From NCBI GenBank assembly GCA_020845805.1, contig JADLFD010000175.1, forward strand, positions 1 to 34,720: DNA of 34,720 nucleotides, given 5' to 3'. This stretch comes from Verrucomicrobiales bacterium. GTDB taxonomy: Bacteria; Verrucomicrobiota; Verrucomicrobiia; Limisphaerales; CAIMTB01. A program made the translations under genes and the position numbers. The notes under the pieces are model-generated. The model had not been told where the DNA came from and made no database searches. It saw only the letters and a program-made list of their open reading frames with translations. Of this stretch, positions 25,420-32,999 are shown one piece after another. The stretch's first letter is position 1. The number at the start of each line of letters is the position of its first letter.

Positions 25420-26436
25420 TCAGCGTCCCGCACCCGCGTGCGTCCCGGCGGTTGCCGCGCGAGGCTCGGGTGTCGCCGCAGGTGAGGGCCCGGAAACCGC
25501 CTTCGCCGCGCGTACCAGTTCCTCAGTGAACGCCACCGTGGCCGCGGGGAAGGGGTGGTACGGGGTGTCGGAAAATTCCGCGCGATTGGTATTGATGCCC
25601 AGTCCCGGTGTGGCCAGCACCGGCAGGTGCGTTCGCACCGCGTCGAGGAAAGCCACGAGATGCTCCCGGCGCACCGCCGCCTGCGCGGGATCGCAGTAGA
25701 TCATGGGCAGGGTGTAGACACATCGCACCCCGGCTTCCTCACCGCGGCGACGCATTTCCTCCAGCCAACTCGCTCCTCCCGGCGAGAGTTTGAACAACGC
25801 GCTCTCCTCCCCGCCAAAGTCGCGGGCCTCCCGCATCAGCACCGAGCCATCGCGCTCAATCTGGTTCTCCTGGTATCGATAGAGCGGCCGTCGGATCGCC
25901 AATTTCACCAGCAGACTCGTGAGGTGACGCGCCCCCGGCCGTAGCTGAAGGGTGGTGGACATCCAGCGCGTCCACCGGTTCCCCAGCCCCAGCCACGCCG
26001 GCTTCCCCATGCTCCACGCAAATTGAATCCCCAGTGGCGGCGGTGCCATGTCGCCGGACAACAGGGAGGGTTCCAGCATCAGCACCAGGGTGTCGCCCTT
26101 CCGAACACTCTCCAGCGCGGCCTCGCCGATCACACGCGCTCCCATCCCCGCCCCCAGCCCAAGATTCAACACCGGCACGCCCAGGCTGGCGCTGGCTTCT
26201 TTCGCACGAATGGAAGCCCCGGTCCCCGATCCGCCCGCGATGGCAATGACGGGCACCCCGGAGGTGCGGACCTCTGTCCCCCAAACCTGCTGCGTCTGCC
26301 GGATGCGCTTGAAATAGCGCACCTCCGGATTCAGCCGGGTGGTGTAGTAGATCGAGGCGCACACCGTGACCCAGGCGGTCAGGGCAACGAGGATCGCCAC
26401 CGGCCCACGATTAGAACGCAAAGTAGATGAATCCAT
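25420..26436 (-). CDS. Membrane-anchored SGNH-like protein, MBOAT partner
   Basis: A 338-residue protein with one N-terminal membrane segment (about 11-30) and a periplasmic catalytic-looking domain. 'VIAIAGGSGTGASI' (63-76) places a serine (S70) where SGNH hydrolases have their nucleophile, and 'FSDTPYHP' (288-295) supplies the Asp and His of the third block. The C-terminus is Ala/Pro-rich. The gene overlaps the MBOAT gene by 26 bases, and MBOAT/SGNH pairs (AlgI with AlgJ/AlgX, DltB with DltD) move acyl groups to exported polymers. So this is most likely the periplasmic half of an O-acyltransferase. The polymer is unknown, as no polysaccharide genes are adjacent. Confidence 0.75.
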   Translation of the reverse strand: MDSSTLRSNRGPVAILVALTAWVTVCASIYYTTRLNPEVRYFKRIRQTQQVWGTEVRTSGVPVIAIAGGSGTGASIRAKEASASLGVPVLNLGLGAGMGARVIGEAALESVRKGDTLVLMLEPSLLSGDMAPPPLGIQFAWSMGKPAWLGLGNRWTRWMSTTLQLRPGARHLTSLLVKLAIRRPLYRYQENQIERDGSVLMREARDFGGEESALFKLSPGGASWLEEMRRRGEEAGVRCVYTLPMIYCDPAQAAVRREHLVAFLDAVRTHLPVLATPGLGINTNRAEFSDTPYHPFPAATVAFTEELVRAAKAVSGPSPAATPEPRAATAGTHAGAGR

Positions 26437-27820
26437 TGTCGACGGTGGGAGCCAGGAGGACGGTCAGCACCACCAAGGCGATCGTCACCGGAGTCCAGCG
26501 CAGGACCGAGTAGGCTTCGCCTCGCCGCAACGAAACCCATTCAAGGAACAGGGTCAGCGAACTCAGGCATCCGATGAACAACAGCAGGACGAGATCCGCT
26601 TCGGGAAAATACCCAAGCGTCTCCCGCAGCGCCGCCACGCCATACGCCGAGGGCGTCACCAGCAGCCGGAGATCCGAAACCAGCACCGCCGGGTTCGTCC
26701 GATAAAAGAACAACCAGGTGAGCATCACCGCGCCCATCGTGAACCCCCACTTCACCACGGACGGCACGTTCGGTAGCGGAAGCTTCCGGACCAGGATGAG
26801 CAGCACCGCGTGCGCCGCACCCCACGCCACGAAGTTCCACCCCGCGCCATGCCAGATGCCGGATACCAGGAACACCACGAAGATGTTCCGCATCCAAAGC
26901 AGATCGCTGCCCCCCGGATTCCGGGATCCGCCCATCGGCAAATACACGTAATCCCGAAACCAATTGCTCAAGGTCACGTGCCACCGCCGCCAAAACTCCA
27001 CGCAACTGGTGGAGCAATAGGGACTCACGAAGTTCAACGTCAGCCGGATCCCCAGGCAGCGCGCCAGGCCCATCGCGATCAGGCTGTACCCGGCGAAGTC
27101 AAAGTAGATGCGCAGGCCGAAGAGCGCGTTGTTCAACCATACGTGCCAGGCCGTGCGAACGGCTCCGGTGGCAATCAGACTGGCGAGATTGTCCGCGAGG
27201 CAGGACTTGAAGAAGAACCCCAGCACCAGCCAGGGAACGCCCAGGTGCAGGTTCTCCCAGCTCAAACGCAGGGAAAATACTTCCACCTGGGGAAGTAGAT
27301 CCGCACCACGCTCGATCGGACCCGCGACCAGCTGCGGAAAGAATCCCAGGAAGTTCAGCCAGTCCACAAAGGGCGGTATCGGCTTGTGAAAGGCCAGCGT
27401 GTCCAGCGTGAAGGCGATAGCCTGAAAAGTGTAAAACGAAATCCCCACCGGGATCGCCAAATCCCGCAAGAATCCCGGCGCACTCACCCCCACCACGTCC
27501 TCCACGAGAAACCGGAGGTACTTGAAGCCAAGCAGCGGCCACACCTGCAGAAGGATGATGGCCAGGAACCCGCCCCGCGGCTTCCGCACGCCGCCCGACA
27601 GCAGCCTCATCCCGAACCAACTCACCAGGATGACGTACAGATAAATGAACAGGGTCAGGAGATCCGCGCCGCCCAGCAGGATCATCCCGGAGATGGCGAG
27701 ACACCACTTGTCGTACTGCTTCAGCGCGGCCGGGGTAAGACGCAGAAACCGCCGCAAAACCAGCGCACCCCCCAGCGAGGAGATCAGGAGAATCCAGAAT
27801 CGAAGATCAGCAAAATTCAC
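26411..27820 (-). CDS. MBOAT family membrane O-acyltransferase (AlgI/DltB-like)
   Basis: A 469-residue polytopic membrane protein starting with GTG 27820; an in-frame TAA seven bases upstream rules out a longer form. MBOAT marks: 'NFLGFFPQLVAGPIERG' (156-172), 'IYFDFAGYSLIAMGLARCLGI' (238-258), 'FWRRWHVTLSNWFRDYVYLP' (276-295) and the catalytic histidine H324 in 'SGIWHGAGWNFVAWG'. It carries an acyl group, usually acetyl, across or at the membrane to an extracellular acceptor. Overlap with the SGNH-like gene supports a two-component O-acylation system. The cargo polymer cannot be told from this window. No GDSL, alg or dlt companion genes are present. Confidence 0.92.
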   Translation of the reverse strand: MNFADLRFWILLISSLGGALVLRRFLRLTPAALKQYDKWCLAISGMILLGGADLLTLFIYLYVILVSWFGMRLLSGGVRKPRGGFLAIILLQVWPLLGFKYLRFLVEDVVGVSAPGFLRDLAIPVGISFYTFQAIAFTLDTLAFHKPIPPFVDWLNFLGFFPQLVAGPIERGADLLPQVEVFSLRLSWENLHLGVPWLVLGFFFKSCLADNLASLIATGAVRTAWHVWLNNALFGLRIYFDFAGYSLIAMGLARCLGIRLTLNFVSPYCSTSCVEFWRRWHVTLSNWFRDYVYLPMGGSRNPGGSDLLWMRNIFVVFLVSGIWHGAGWNFVAWGAAHAVLLILVRKLPLPNVPSVVKWGFTMGAVMLTWLFFYRTNPAVLVSDLRLLVTPSAYGVAALRETLGYFPEADLVLLLFIGCLSSLTLFLEWVSLRRGEAYSVLRWTPVTIALVVLTVLLAPTVDNGFIYFAF

Positions 27821-28085
27821 GTCGCGTTACGGGTCGGGGACCATACGCCGCCGCCTCCCAAGACCCGCAAGCACTTTCCCCATGACGGGCCCCACCGCAG
27901 CCCCTCGGCTCCCCTGGAAGCCGGTCAATCAGGCTACCCACGACCTCCTGGTCTGGCTTGCGGCTCTCGCCCTGGCAGGACCACGTGCCCGCCTCGGACT
28001 CCGTTTCGGGACCCGGCAGAGCAGTTCCCCGTGCTTCGTCTCATTGCCAGGTCAGGCAGGAGATCCCCCCCCGGCGCTTTCCCGT

Positions 28086-28388
28086 TCAGCGACGGGGAGC
28101 TGTTCGACCCGCCACCCGATGCGACACCACCGAAGCCACCGCCCCCACCACCGTCATCGTGCCTCCCAAAACCCAGCAGGTGATGATCTCGTCCTGGGAA
28201 AACTGAGGCTGCCTGCCGTTGACCTGGAGCACAAAACTGAACGCGGTCGGCGCCATCGCGATCAGCGACCCCAGAATCACCAGAACCAGGCAAACCGAGA
28301 TCGGCATCGCATGCCCGCGACGGGCGGCAAACACCAAACCCAGACCGCAGCAGGTGATAAGCGCCAAAGAGAAAATCTGTGGATTCAT
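28086..28388 (-). CDS. Small membrane protein, unknown
   Basis: A 100-residue ORF with three probable membrane helices (about 4-22, 29-53 with 'CLVLVILGSLIAMAPTAF', and 68-90 with 'CWVLGGTMTVVGAVASVV') and a basic C-terminal tail. A GGAAG sequence lies five bases before the ATG on the minus strand, which supports translation. It precedes the MBOAT gene by 265 bases on the same strand; those bases hold nothing I recognise. The family is unknown to me. A membrane accessory to the acylation pair is possible but the gap argues against tight coupling. Confidence 0.55.
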   Translation of the reverse strand: MNPQIFSLALITCCGLGLVFAARRGHAMPISVCLVLVILGSLIAMAPTAFSFVLQVNGRQPQFSQDEIITCWVLGGTMTVVGAVASVVSHRVAGRTAPRR

Positions 28389-28852
28389 GTCGTCTTCCGG
28401 AGGAGCGCCGATTCACACGCAACGAGGGAACACTGACTCCCTCGCTTCGGCAACAACAGCCGCGGCAGACCTATCCGCGGAGACCTCGCCCAGGCACCGG
28501 GGAAACACCAGAAAGGGAAACTCCGGTCCAATCGGGTTGCTCCGCTGCTTCCCCGTCAGTGAGGACTTCGCTCGGCCGGTTCTTAGAGCCCGTTACCGGA
28601 GGAATTCATTCCGGAGCCTCTAGGGCAAAGCCGCTTCCACTTCCTACGATCAGCGTTTTGAGAATCACTCTTGAGGCGGCGTGGCCCAAGTTGCGAACCT
28701 GCCGCGCCAACTGGCTCAGCCGGTCACCATGGACCATGGGGCACACGGGTTTCGACCCTTCCACGACCGAGTTCGCGCTGAAATCACCAGGCGATCCTGC
28801 CAAAGGGCACTCGGTCATGCCCATCTCATGAAGGAAGGGGAGCCGGCGGGCT
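28389..28852. other. Gene-poor stretch with a nested inverted repeat
   Basis: About 460 bases with no convincing gene. The minus-strand ORF 28606-28824 (72 residues) and its plus-strand shadows have no family features. The only structure seen is the nested hairpin near 28584-28622. This stretch marks the border between the acylation cluster and the accessory strip. Confidence 0.45.
28584..28622. repeat. Nested inverted repeat
   Basis: An outer pair tagag / ctcta (28584-28588 and 28618-28622) encloses an inner pair ccgga / tccgg (28596-28600 and 28610-28614). The result is a bulged hairpin with a nine-base loop containing GAATTC. Only five base pairs per segment, so chance is not excluded. 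It could be a terminator or an element border. Confidence 0.3.
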
Positions 28853-29182
28853 TCAGGGAGCGATGCTTAGCGTGGCAATCTTCCCGTCTCGGACCGTAAA
28901 CTGGTAACGGAGCAAAACAGGGCTGCCCGGAAAATTGCCGCTAACCTGTGCGGTGGCGATCGTCTGGATACCAGTCGGCACCACGCCAGCAACCTCAGCG
29001 TGCAACGGCCGGTACTTCGCGATGGCGTCGTCCATCCATGACTTGATGGCAGCTCCGCGATACTCGTGGGCCTCGTCGGAGACCACGGCGTCCGTCGTGA
29101 AGAGGTCCATGACCCGCTCCGTCATTCCGGTGTTGTGGGCCTGGAAGAACCGGGCAATGGGATCGGGCAGACCGGTGTCCAT
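28853..29182 (-). CDS. NTF2/SnoaL-like protein, likely independent start inside the fused ORF
   Basis: A 109-residue reading from ATG 29182, which follows GAAGG by eight bases. The product is a complete NTF2-like alpha+beta cone domain: helix 'DPIARFFQAHNTG', 'FTTDAVVSDEAHEYRG', and final strands 'LRYQFTVRDGKIATLSIAP'. Similar stand-alone proteins of this length are common and may bind or isomerise small molecules; no substrate can be named. It overlaps the preceding fusion entry by design, because either translation may be the real one. Confidence 0.55.
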   Translation of the reverse strand: MDTGLPDPIARFFQAHNTGMTERVMDLFTTDAVVSDEAHEYRGAAIKSWMDDAIAKYRPLHAEVAGVVPTGIQTIATAQVSGNFPGSPVLLRYQFTVRDGKIATLSIAP

Positions 29183-29827
29183 AGTTTGAGCCTTCGTCGA
29201 ATCTGGAGGCGTTTCCGTTCGCTCGGCGACCGCGTTTCCTGGTGACGGGAGGCCGCGGTCGAAGCGGTCTGCGATAGGGTGTTCAGGCGTGAAGGAGTCC
29301 CTGGCCGCAGCAGGAGGCGAGCCAACGACGTCCTGGAACGGAGGGTTGGCATGCTCAACGCAATGCAAGCCGATCTTCCCATGGTGGAAGTAATCGTCGA
29401 CCTCTGGCAGTAGAGCGACCAACTCCGCGCAGACTTGGGAGGCTGGGCGCGGCGGACGACCCAGAATGCGAAGCCAGAAAGGGGCATCCTGGCAGAACCA
29501 GTGCCGAGTGCTGGATCCAGTGCCTCGGGGATAGAGACAGATATAGCGAGGCGCCTGTCCAGGACCCATGTCTTCGGCCAAGGTGCGCACACCGCCCGCG
29601 AGGGTGCCCGCAGCACTCACCGTGCCCAAAGTAACTTTGAACCTGGGTCGGCCGTATTTCTCCCACTGGAACTCGATGAAGTCCACCCGATCACCTCGGC
29701 CGCGTCGGAAGTCGATGAAGTGCGGAGCGTGGCGCTGATCGAGCGCGAAGTTTCGAGCGATGAGGAGCGGGTAAACGTCCGCCTTGAGTGCTCGACGAAG
29801 CTCAGTTGTGGTGCCCACGCGGCCCAT
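28853..29827 (-). CDS. In-frame fusion: DUF4304-like N-terminus and NTF2/SnoaL-like C-terminus
   Basis: One continuous 324-residue ORF carries two unrelated parts. Residues 1-~165 resemble the DUF4304 group ('TTELRRALKADVYPLL', 'QWEKYGRPRFKVTLGTV', 'LLPEVDDYF'), whose function is unknown. Residues 216-324 are an NTF2/SnoaL-like domain ('PIARFFQAHNTGMTERVMDLF'). The ~50 residues between look like translated non-coding DNA ('RFDRGLPSPGNAVAERTE'). The internal ATG 29182 has a GAAGG eight bases upstream, so the NTF2-like part is probably its own gene (28853-29182), and the first gene has lost or never had a nearby stop. The start ATG 29827 lacks a strong Shine-Dalgarno site. Confidence 0.6.
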   Translation of the reverse strand: MGRVGTTTELRRALKADVYPLLIARNFALDQRHAPHFIDFRRGRGDRVDFIEFQWEKYGRPRFKVTLGTVSAAGTLAGGVRTLAEDMGPGQAPRYICLYPRGTGSSTRHWFCQDAPFWLRILGRPPRPASQVCAELVALLPEVDDYFHHGKIGLHCVEHANPPFQDVVGSPPAAARDSFTPEHPIADRFDRGLPSPGNAVAERTETPPDSTKAQTMDTGLPDPIARFFQAHNTGMTERVMDLFTTDAVVSDEAHEYRGAAIKSWMDDAIAKYRPLHAEVAGVVPTGIQTIATAQVSGNFPGSPVLLRYQFTVRDGKIATLSIAP

Positions 29828-29865
29828 ATCCAGGCGAAAACGACAGAGTCCAGGTGAACGTCAGG

Positions 29866-30261
29866 TTACCGGTGCGGGGGTGCCGATACGAGGACCCTCA
29901 CTCGCGAACGGTCGAAGCGATGTGGGAGCGAGGAACGCCGGATCCGGGACTCGAGTTGTGCTCGCGCCAGTAGGTTCTCCAGCCTTGGTTTCGAACCATG
30001 GCAGTGGCTGGAATCTGCCAATTCATGCACCACAATGATGCCGCCGAATGAGAGCAGGAACCAAGGCACGGAGATCGCCCACACCGTCCCCTCCAGCGGA
30101 GTGATGAGCATCCAGATAAACCCAAGCACAACTCCGGTTGCGATGCCGACGGGGTTGGCCAGGATCTGCATGGCCCAAGGCGTGGGTTCGCAAAGGGGTC
30201 GCCAGGGGGACTCGGGCCGAAAGTCGGGGCTCGACGGAATGGTACCTGGACGAAATCGCAT
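29866..30261 (-). pseudogene. Truncated DUF3267-like membrane protein
   Basis: The first ~80 residues look like the N-terminal half of a DUF3267 (putative membrane zincin) protein: 'RPGTIPSSPDFRPESPW', then two membrane segments ('LANPVGIATGVVLGFIWMLI' and 'WAISVPWFLLSFGGIIVV'), ending at 'VHEL', where the family continues H-E-x-x-H. Here the second histidine is missing and the frame runs on into basic, unlikely sequence ('ADSSHCHGSKPRLENLL'). Neither other frame restores the family. A deletion or frameshift after the HE pair is the simplest explanation. It has no clear Shine-Dalgarno sequence. Family assignment is from memory of its pattern and is moderate. Confidence 0.4.
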
Positions 30262-30476
30262 GGTGCTGCGCTGGCGAACGGCGGCGCCATCCGGCTGTCA
30301 GGATCTCCTTTCCGCGATGATCGGAGCATGGGAAAGGGGCCGTGTGGGGGAGCAACCCCAACTTAGCTCCGCAGCAGCGGGGCTCAGTGACCCATGAAAT
30401 CGTACTGCCCAATCAAGCCCTGCCCTCAGTCGCCCGCTGATCCGGGTCCACGGGCGCGGAGCAACTCTTCCCGCTC

Positions 30477-30983
30477 CTACCGCTTCCTCCCCCCGACTCC
30501 GGGTACAGCGGTGACCTGTTTCATCCACTCGGCGAGCTGGCGCGCGTCGACATCGTCCACGGATTCGAGTTCCACTCCCCGCGTGGACTTGCCCATCGCC
30601 ACCGGCGTCACCGGAGGTGCCGGCACGAGCGCCGCACCGTTCACGAACATGACTTTGACGTGGCCGGCGAAACCGCCGCAACAGAAGCACCAGCCCTCGC
30701 CGACGCCATAGTACGCCATGCCCCATTTCACGGAACGCTGCAGGCCAGGAAGCGTCTTGGCCGCCAACGCATCAATGCACTCCGCGATCCCGCGTTGTGG
30801 TTGCGGCAGGCTGGCGATGTAGGCAAAGACGGGCTGGTCGCCGACGGCGGCCTTCGCGGGGCTGGCCTTGCCGGTAACCATGGATTCCGGCAGCGACCTG
30901 GCAACCTTATCAGGTGCCGCTGCGCGATGAGTGGGTTTGCGAGGCGTGGGCTTGGAACTCCGGGCAGACTTCGAGGCGGTCAT
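30477..30983 (-). CDS. DUF1801 (YdhG-like) protein
   Basis: A 168-residue protein from ATG 30983, which has AGGA seven bases upstream; the 70 extra residues of the track ORF run through non-coding sequence. After a basic Lys/Ala/Pro-rich N-terminal ~45 residues comes the DUF1801 domain: 'VFAYIASLPQPQRGIAECIDALAA', 'SVKWGMAYYGVGEGWCFCCGG' and 'GHVKVMFVNGAALVP'. The fold is YdhG/frataxin-like; function is not established, though iron handling has been proposed for some relatives. It is a stand-alone gene with non-coding flanks. The upstream 215-base gap to the DUF3267-like fragment holds nothing obvious. Confidence 0.8.
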   Translation of the reverse strand: MTASKSARSSKPTPRKPTHRAAAPDKVARSLPESMVTGKASPAKAAVGDQPVFAYIASLPQPQRGIAECIDALAAKTLPGLQRSVKWGMAYYGVGEGWCFCCGGFAGHVKVMFVNGAALVPAPPVTPVAMGKSTRGVELESVDDVDARQLAEWMKQVTAVPGVGGRKR

Positions 30984-31038
30984 GGTGGTTTCCTGTGCCG
31001 AGAATGTGGATCGGCCAAACCTCGAAAACAGGTGCACC

Positions 31039-31395
31039 TCAGCACAGAACCTCGATCGTGAACCCTCCCGGAGCCGCGAAATAGAACGTCCAAGCCCCAT
31101 GCTCTCGAGACGGTGCCGGAACCTCATATCCGTCAGCGCGCAGGCGATCGTAGACCAGATTGACGTCGGCCTCCGTGGGCTGGATGAAGCCAATGTGAAA
31201 GGTTGCTGGGTAGCGAACTTCGGATTCTGAGCCGAGCGCCATGCTTGTCAGCGACAGAACCAATCCTTTGTCATCTCTCAAAAAGCAAATGTGCTCGTTT
31301 GGCTTACCGGAAATCGACAGGCCGAAATACTTGGCCAGGAATGCCTGCGCCTGCTTCGTGTCGGTCACCGAGAGATTGAGATGATTGAGTTGCAT
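31039..31395 (-). CDS. VOC family (glyoxalase/bleomycin-resistance-like) protein
   Basis: A compact 118-residue protein from ATG 31395. Two beta-alpha-beta-beta-beta units are recognisable: 'MQLNHLNLSVTDTKQAQAFL', 'KYFGLSISG' and 'HICFLRDDKGLVLSL', then 'TFHIGFIQPTEADVNLVYDRL' and 'TFYFAAPGGFTIEVLC'. Metal-site candidates are the first-strand His and the final Glu. The start was chosen because strand one begins at once; the 30 track residues before it are not protein-like. Small stand-alone VOC proteins serve as dioxygenases, isomerases or drug-binding proteins; this one cannot be placed. Confidence 0.82.
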   Translation of the reverse strand: MQLNHLNLSVTDTKQAQAFLAKYFGLSISGKPNEHICFLRDDKGLVLSLTSMALGSESEVRYPATFHIGFIQPTEADVNLVYDRLRADGYEVPAPSREHGAWTFYFAAPGGFTIEVLC

Positions 31396-31539
31396 TGGGG
31401 CTTCTGGAAGGGTGGCGTGCTGCCATCGCCTGATGTCGGAACAGTGCGACCGCCTCGTTGACTCGATATCGGCCCGACTCTCCAACCGCGCCGCGGGGTA
31501 AGTGTTCGCTTCGATGGAGCCCGTTCGAGCGGCCTGGAT

Positions 31540-32364
31540 TCAAGGCGCATAGGCCGTCAACTCCCAGAGATCGCCGCCACGTTGATCCCGTTTCACCAAC
31601 CCCAGATGCTTGGCATGCCAGGCTGTTTCCATGAATTGCACTGCCCCCGCAGCCAACGTCCGAGTCACTTTGAAACAGTTGAGGGTTCCGTAGGGTACCG
31701 TGATCGTCTCCGTTTCAGTTTTCATCCGCATGGTGATCACCACACCCGGCATATCCGTTCGAGTGAGTGAGTTGGTGTACTCCAGCCCTGGAACGAAGGT
31801 CTTCATCAGCCGGGGGACGGAAGTTCCCCAATACCACTTGGCCTCGGTAGGCTTCCCGTAGTCGTTCAGACCGCCCATCTCCGAGAGTCCTTCCGAGAGA
31901 TCGGTATCCAAAAAAGCCTGATCGTTGGGGAACTCATTCTCGTCGTATTCCTGCAGGAGATAGACCGGGTGCGCCTGCTCGGTCATCGTGCCCAAGACCT
32001 TGACGGCCCACGTGGTAATGGGTCCCGTGCCCTCCTTCGTCCTTCGATAGCTCCACCTGCCGCAAAGATTGGCGTACGACGCAATGTCAATCGTCAGCTG
32101 CGTATTGGTGTTCGAGACGATAAACCGGTGGAACGCATAGGCCTCGCCGTGCGTCGAGAATAGGCGAAGGACCGGGCTTCCTGTTCCCACGATCTCGTTT
32201 CCCAGATTCATCCAAGTTGCCATGTCAGGGGAACTTTGGATTTGGTAAAACTTGTTTGGTTCTGTGGGGATCTCGATTTCCACCGCGCGATGGATCAGGA
32301 TTTGAGATGGGCCGCTCTGGCCCAAAGTGAGAAGCAGCATTCCGGCGAGGGCAATTTCTCTCAT
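31540..32364 (-). CDS. Secreted protein with N-terminal 'YQIQSSPDMATW' module
   Basis: A 274-residue protein. A short signal peptide (1-~20, 'LAGMLLLTLGQSGPS') precedes a ~60-residue module (26-84, 'FYQIQSSPDMATWMNLGN' and 'YAFHRFIVS'). The module matches the C-terminal end of the two giant secreted proteins of this window, though here it sits at the N-terminus. The remaining ~190 residues form a beta-rich domain of unknown family, with 'VPYGTLNCFKVTRTL' and 'ETAWHAKHLGLVKRDQ' resembling secreted DUF3108-like/TapB-like lipocalin-type beta proteins (weak). Likely periplasmic or extracellular. Its verrucomicrobial module argues that this gene, at least, is native to the phylum. Confidence 0.75.
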   Translation of the reverse strand: MREIALAGMLLLTLGQSGPSQILIHRAVEIEIPTEPNKFYQIQSSPDMATWMNLGNEIVGTGSPVLRLFSTHGEAYAFHRFIVSNTNTQLTIDIASYANLCGRWSYRRTKEGTGPITTWAVKVLGTMTEQAHPVYLLQEYDENEFPNDQAFLDTDLSEGLSEMGGLNDYGKPTEAKWYWGTSVPRLMKTFVPGLEYTNSLTRTDMPGVVITMRMKTETETITVPYGTLNCFKVTRTLAAGAVQFMETAWHAKHLGLVKRDQRGGDLWELTAYAP

Positions 32365-32451
32365 GTCACGATAAGGTTGGCGCCGAGGTGGTATACGTCC
32401 AGCGCTGGATCGTATCAGCCTGGTCCATGGCAGGTCCTTGGGAAGGATGGG

Positions 32452-32913
32452 TCAGGCGCCGCCGGGCAACTTTCCATTGACCCGCCCGACCTCGTATGTC
32501 GTGAGTTCGTAAGGATTGCCATCAGGATCGCGGAAGTAGAGCGAGAGTGACACCTCATGATCTTGCTCGCTGACTTGGCCAGGTAAGGCGCTTTCGAGGT
32601 GGGTTTTCCAGGATTCGTAGCCGGCGGCGCCCACACGGAAGGCGATGACGGAGCGGCAGGTTTGAGCGGGTCGTTCGAACAGCGCGATGTGGATGCTGCC
32701 GGAACTGTTCCGAAGCATCAGTGGACCGCCATCGGACGACCAAAACTCGAGTTCTTGGCTTCGATACAGGTGCAGTACATCGCGGTACCAGGTCTCCGCC
32801 GTCACGCGGTCGGTCACATAGACGTGAACGTGATCAAAAGCCGGAAGTTCCAGCGGCTTGGCCGTGGCTCCGGCAGGTTTGGGAAACGGGGTGCTGATGG
32901 TTCCCTCATGAAC
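32452..32913 (-). CDS. VOC family protein with unclear start
   Basis: The ORF track gives 32452-33084, but 33000-33084 overlaps the next gene and the first ~75 residues are not protein-like. The VOC domain begins near 'LPAFDHVHVYVTDRVTAETWY' (about 32845) and continues with 'LEFWSSDGGPLMLRN', 'SIHIALFERP', 'SVIAFRV' and 'SLYFRDPDGNPYELTTYEV', a complete four-strand repeat pair with the usual His and Glu metal-site positions. No ATG, GTG or good TTG lies in frame just before it, so the start given here (near 'HEGTIST') is only a placeholder. A frameshift, a rare start codon or a lost start are all possible. Confidence 0.65.
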   Translation of the reverse strand, partial: VHEGTISTPFPKPAGATAKPLELPAFDHVHVYVTDRVTAETWYRDVLHLYRSQELEFWSSDGGPLMLRNSSGSIHIALFERPAQTCRSVIAFRVGAAGYESWKTHLESALPGQVSEQDHEVSLSLYFRDPDGNPYELTTYEVGRVNGKLPGGA

Positions 32914-32999
32914 AGCCTTCCGAGGCTGCGTTGTCAAGTCCGGCGCATAAACGTCAGGGGCTCCGGGCGGTTGGAGTAGCGCCTTGTCTGGGTGCACTC

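Noticed and set aside
28606-28824. 72-residue minus-strand ORF with 'ILKTLIVGSGSGF'
   Set aside because: Looks faintly protein-like, but no family, no ribosome site and overlapping open frames on both strands; not enough to call a gene or a transposase remnant.
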